NCBI GenBank assembly: GCA_021796155.1
Contig: JAJYOO010000022.1
Span: 1-15,387, forward strand
DNA length: 15,387 nucleotides
Origin: Chloroflexota bacterium
GTDB taxonomy: Bacteria; Chloroflexota; Anaerolineae; Anaerolineales; Villigracilaceae
Direction of reading: 5' to 3'
Each line of letters starts with the position of its first letter. The first letter of the stretch is position 1. The notes beneath the pieces were generated by a model, which did no database searches, was not told the DNA's origin, and saw nothing but the letters and a program-made list of their open reading frames with translations. A program made the position numbers and the translations under genes. Below, one piece after another: positions 12,994 to 15,387 of this stretch.

Positions 12994-14127
12994 TCATGCG
13001 GCAATAAGTTCAGCCTCGACGTGGCTCCGCATGGAAAAATTTTCATTCGCCGGGGTCATATCCTTGCGGTCTGTCTTTAGCGCTTCAAGTCTGTTGATGT
13101 AGGCGATGGTATCGGCAACAGGGATCGTCTGTTCCGCCAGCCGCAATCCCTCATAATATTTGTCTTCCACGCCGTATTGCTCCTGCAGCACGAATGTGCG
13201 GTTATCCTTGACGAATTTCATATCCACGATGGGATAGATATTGTTATATCGGCAGGATGTCAGGATGCCATCTGCGAACAGGTTTATGTGTCGGCGGGTG
13301 ATGACATTGTAGTAATTGACCCGTTCGTTCACCACACATTTGCTGACCAATGTGACTTCCTCGCCTCTCACGTTGAAGGTCGTCGTCCCGACCGGGGTAT
13401 CTTCCGTCATCGGGTAGGTGAACATGCCCAGTTCCTTGTTGAAGATGCGGTGCTGGTTGATCGTCTTGAGCATGGAACCGTCACTGAATTCGAGCAGGTT
13501 ATATTGGTATGCAACTTCTGCCTTCTTGATCCACAATGGCTGCGCTGCGTCGAAATGGCCCTCATCGAAATTCCAGACAAGGAGCCGGTCCGAATAATCG
13601 ATATCCTCGATCTTTTTGACCGATCCATCGGCCATTGCGATGAGGGTTCCTTCGACTAGGCATACTATCGGATAGAAGGTTAGGACGGCACCATATGCGG
13701 TTCCTACGCCATTGGTTGCGTACGCACGGCCATAGACAGGCACACCGCAATATGGCATGTTGACATTGTTCATGCTGTACGAACCCAATCCGCCTGATCC
13801 ATAAGAAATGTGCGAATCCGTAAGGGTCGGATTCAAATTCGTAGCGGAGAAAGCGAACCCCTTATCCGTGACGGGCGAACCGCCGTCAGCCGTAACGTCT
13901 CCTGTAAAGGAGGCCCGGCAACTAAATTCCCCGACGATTGAACTCGTCACCACAGTTGGCAACACCGGCGCTTGCTGCGATGTCTGTGCGTGAGCCGGAA
14001 GGACGCCAGTCGCCAACTCCGGTTTGCTCCACTTCGACGGCAGGTTTGCCAATACAGTTGCACCGGCTGCTGCTCCTATGATCTTCAATGCATCGCGACG
14101 AGATAACTTCTTTGGCTGTTGGGTCAT
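12994..14127 (-). CDS. Tat-exported protein with FN3-like and Hint (autoprocessing) domains
   Basis: A 377-residue protein. Residues 1-47 form a twin-arginine signal (LSRRDALKIIGAA, then a likely cut after AHA47). Residues 55-153 match the fibronectin-III-like repeat common in Bacteroidota surface proteins (GSPVTDKGFAFS, then GRAYATNGVGTAYG). A Hint domain follows at once: Cys156 in VCLVEGTLIAMADGSVKKIE, block B with His226 in KTINQHRIF, and the end block NVITRRHINLFADGILTSC (274-292). A tail of about 85 residues follows. Hint domains cut or splice the peptide bond before their first Cys, so release of the FN3-like part is possible. No terminal His-Asn pair is seen, so full splicing is unlikely. 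AAGGAG lies six bases before the ATG. The substrate and role are unknown. Confidence 0.75.
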   Translation of the reverse strand: MTQQPKKLSRRDALKIIGAAAGATVLANLPSKWSKPELATGVLPAHAQTSQQAPVLPTVVTSSIVGEFSCRASFTGDVTADGGSPVTDKGFAFSATNLNPTLTDSHISYGSGGLGSYSMNNVNMPYCGVPVYGRAYATNGVGTAYGAVLTFYPIVCLVEGTLIAMADGSVKKIEDIDYSDRLLVWNFDEGHFDAAQPLWIKKAEVAYQYNLLEFSDGSMLKTINQHRIFNKELGMFTYPMTEDTPVGTTTFNVRGEEVTLVSKCVVNERVNYYNVITRRHINLFADGILTSCRYNNIYPIVDMKFVKDNRTFVLQEQYGVEDKYYEGLRLAEQTIPVADTIAYINRLEALKTDRKDMTPANENFSMRSHVEAELIAA

Positions 14128-14196
14128 GGCTGGCTCCTTGGGAAGCTATTTTACACCAAAGCAGTCCAAATTCCACACCAAGCTCTCTTTTAGAAG

Positions 14197-14230
14197 GACC
14201 TCGGGGGTTTAAAAAAAAACCTCCGAGGTC
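14197..14230. repeat. Second copy of the CCTCCGAGGTCTGCT palindrome
   Basis: GACCTCGGGGGTTT (14197-14210) pairs with AAACCTCCGAGGTC (14217-14230) with a single G-T wobble around a run of A. The right arm plus TGCT is identical to that at 12934-12952. It lies about 70 bases upstream of the Hint-gene start and marks the edge of the AT-richer segment that follows. It may terminate transcripts coming from either side. Confidence 0.55.
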
Positions 14231-14290
14231 TGCTCTTAAATGTTCCAGGTTTTGTTTGAATATGGTTTAATTCAGATGGAGATGGTTCAA

Positions 14291-14512
14291 ATGAAAACCC
14301 GTATGACTGCTAAAGGTCAAATCACAATTCCAACGATCTTGCGAAAGAAATATGATATTAAGAAAGGCACAAAGATTGTCGTAATCGAAAACGACAATGC
14401 AATTATTTTGAAACCAATAACTGAACAGTATCTTAAAAGGTTGCAGGGTTCTTTGAAAGGCACAGGAGCATTGAAAACACTCCTGAATGAGAGAAATATT
14501 GAGTCGCAATAA
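14291..14512 (+). CDS. AbrB/MazE-type DNA-binding regulator
   Basis: A 73-residue protein opening with MKTRMTAKGQITIPTILRKK and continuing YDIKKGTKIVVIENDNAIILKP, the swapped-hairpin AbrB/SpoVT fold used by antitoxins and small repressors. The C-terminal part (LQGSLKGTGALKTLLNER) is the short tail often seen in toxin-linked members, where it contacts the partner. I start at 14291 because GGAG (14278-14281) precedes it by nine bases; in-frame ATGs at 14276 and 14282 touch or overlap that site. It is 14 bases upstream of an HNH nuclease gene rather than the usual PIN toxin. It probably represses its own operon. Confidence 0.8.
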   Translation: MKTRMTAKGQITIPTILRKKYDIKKGTKIVVIENDNAIILKPITEQYLKRLQGSLKGTGALKTLLNERNIESQ

Positions 14513-14526
14513 GTTGGGAATTTTCT

Positions 14527-15369
14527 ATGCAGATAAATTTCAAAACTCTTAAATTCAACCAAAGTTATGAACGTCCTTTTTTGGCAAAGATTTGGGGATA
14601 TCAAAGTTTCCATGCTTTATCAAAAGGCGTGGTAACGCCCGCTGGTACAAAATACATTATCCTTTTTGTAACCAAAGAAAAACAAGAAGCCTTAACGCAA
14701 TATAACGATTATATTGATGGAAACATGCTTTTCTGGGAAGGGGAGGAAAAACACAGTTCCGATGAGAGAGTCGTTGGTGCGAATAAGAATGGCGATGAAA
14801 TCCATCTTTTCTACAGAGATGTGCACCATACTCCGTTTGTATATTTTGGGCGAATATTACTAACTGATTATCAGTTAAGGGAAAATGCTCCAAGTGAATT
14901 TGTTTTCAGAATAGAAGCGTTAGCATCGGATATAGACGCTTTTAGAGAAGTTCGCGAACATGTAGCCGAATACAAAACTTTAGACAAAACCGAGCAAGAG
15001 CAAGTTGTGATCAGCAGGCTTGGACAAGGTAATTTTAGAAGGAATGTAATCCGTCTTTGGGGAAGTTGTTCTATTACAGGTCTGCAAAATGTGACTTTAT
15101 TGCGAGCATCACACATAAAACCTTGGAAAGATAGTAACAACACAGAACGATTGAATCCGTTTAATGGCCTTTTACTGATACCTGATTATGATTTTTTGTT
15201 TGACCGGGGATATATATCTTTCAAAGATAATGGCCATGTTTTGATTTCGCCAAGATTGAGCCAATTTGCGCGTAAGGTCTTTGATGTCCGTGATGAGTTG
15301 CAACTGCGAAGAGTTTTCTCTGAGAACAAAGAATATTTGGAGTTTCATCGCAGCGAAATTCTTAGATAA
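14527..15369 (+). CDS. HNH endonuclease with DUF3427-like N-terminal region
   Basis: A 280-residue protein in two parts. The C-terminal part (about 176-245) is an HNH_2-type nuclease: LWGSCSITGLQ, LLRASHIKPW (His196), ERLNPFNGLLLIP (Asn213) and DFLFDRGYISF. The N-terminal part (about 14-130) has YERPFLAKIWGYQSFHALSK, then GTKYIILFV, FWEGEEKHSSD and a closing HTPFVYFGRIL. This resembles DUF3427, which I recall at the C-terminus of some helicases and beside HNH domains; I am fairly but not fully sure. The layout suggests a modification-dependent or self-standing restriction nuclease. It is co-transcribed with the AbrB-type gene. Codon use is AT-rich compared with the rest of the window, suggesting acquisition. 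A weak GGGA precedes the ATG. Confidence 0.75.
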   Translation: MQINFKTLKFNQSYERPFLAKIWGYQSFHALSKGVVTPAGTKYIILFVTKEKQEALTQYNDYIDGNMLFWEGEEKHSSDERVVGANKNGDEIHLFYRDVHHTPFVYFGRILLTDYQLRENAPSEFVFRIEALASDIDAFREVREHVAEYKTLDKTEQEQVVISRLGQGNFRRNVIRLWGSCSITGLQNVTLLRASHIKPWKDSNNTERLNPFNGLLLIPDYDFLFDRGYISFKDNGHVLISPRLSQFARKVFDVRDELQLRRVFSENKEYLEFHRSEILR

Positions 15370-15387
15370 GGCTTATAGAAGGCAAAC

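Noticed and set aside
12327..13046. 239-codon minus-strand frame over the 3' end of mgtA
   Set aside because: It runs through the mgtA coding region and the terminator palindrome, and its product has the charged, low-structure look of an antisense shadow.
14291..15369. Classical AbrB/PIN toxin-antitoxin operon
   Set aside because: The downstream protein has HNH nuclease motifs, not the acidic residues and size (about 130 residues) of a PIN domain.
1..15387. CRISPR array, tRNA or rRNA genes, complete insertion sequence
   Set aside because: No regularly spaced direct repeats, no tRNA-like conserved arms with acceptor ends, and no transposase reading frame could be found. The cloverleaf at 9321-9466 lacks the T-loop and D-loop signatures of a tRNA.

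Overview
This window looks like chromosomal DNA of a member of the Chloroflexota, most likely class Anaerolineae. That assignment is an inference from the overall look of the proteins, the mixed gene orientations, and the many small palindromic repeats between and inside genes. No rRNA or tRNA gene is present to confirm it. Most genes have mid-range GC. The last 1.1 kb is visibly AT-richer.

Layout. Positions 2-154 hold the tail of a putative esterase. gatC and gatA (187-2007) encode two subunits of the tRNA-dependent amidotransferase. After a structured repeat come galE (UDP-glucose 4-epimerase) and, overlapping it by 4 bases, an M50 site-2-type protease. A membrane protein with a C-terminal SHOCT domain follows at 4007. 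A leftward three-gene operon (6242 to 4611) encodes an HhH-GPD DNA glycosylase, a small K+-channel-like membrane protein that lacks a recognisable selectivity filter, and a DUF6504-like protein. Then come a small membrane protein (6356-6832), a leftward pair (YbaK-type deacylase and an internally duplicated membrane protein), and a leftward chrA-type chromate/anion transporter.

The best-supported regulatory unit lies at 9519-12905. A consensus promoter leads into an M-box (ykoK) magnesium riboswitch, then an intrinsic terminator with a competing antiterminator. Next come a 28-codon ORF with a strong Shine-Dalgarno sequence, a second terminator hairpin, and another small ORF that runs into the start of mgtA, a P-type Mg2+-importing ATPase. 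Low Mg2+ should therefore open the path to mgtA. The second leader layer after the M-box is unusual.

To the right, a leftward gene encodes a Tat-exported protein that joins a fibronectin-III-like domain to a Hint (intein/hedgehog-type autoprocessing) domain. It sits between two copies of one palindrome. The AT-rich end carries an AbrB-type regulator and an HNH nuclease with a DUF3427-like N-terminal part, which may be a small defence or restriction module.

The points most worth a second look are the two-layer mgtA leader, the Tat-FN3-Hint protein, the AbrB/HNH pair, and the palindromic repeats that appear to have entered the gatA and DNA glycosylase coding sequences in frame.
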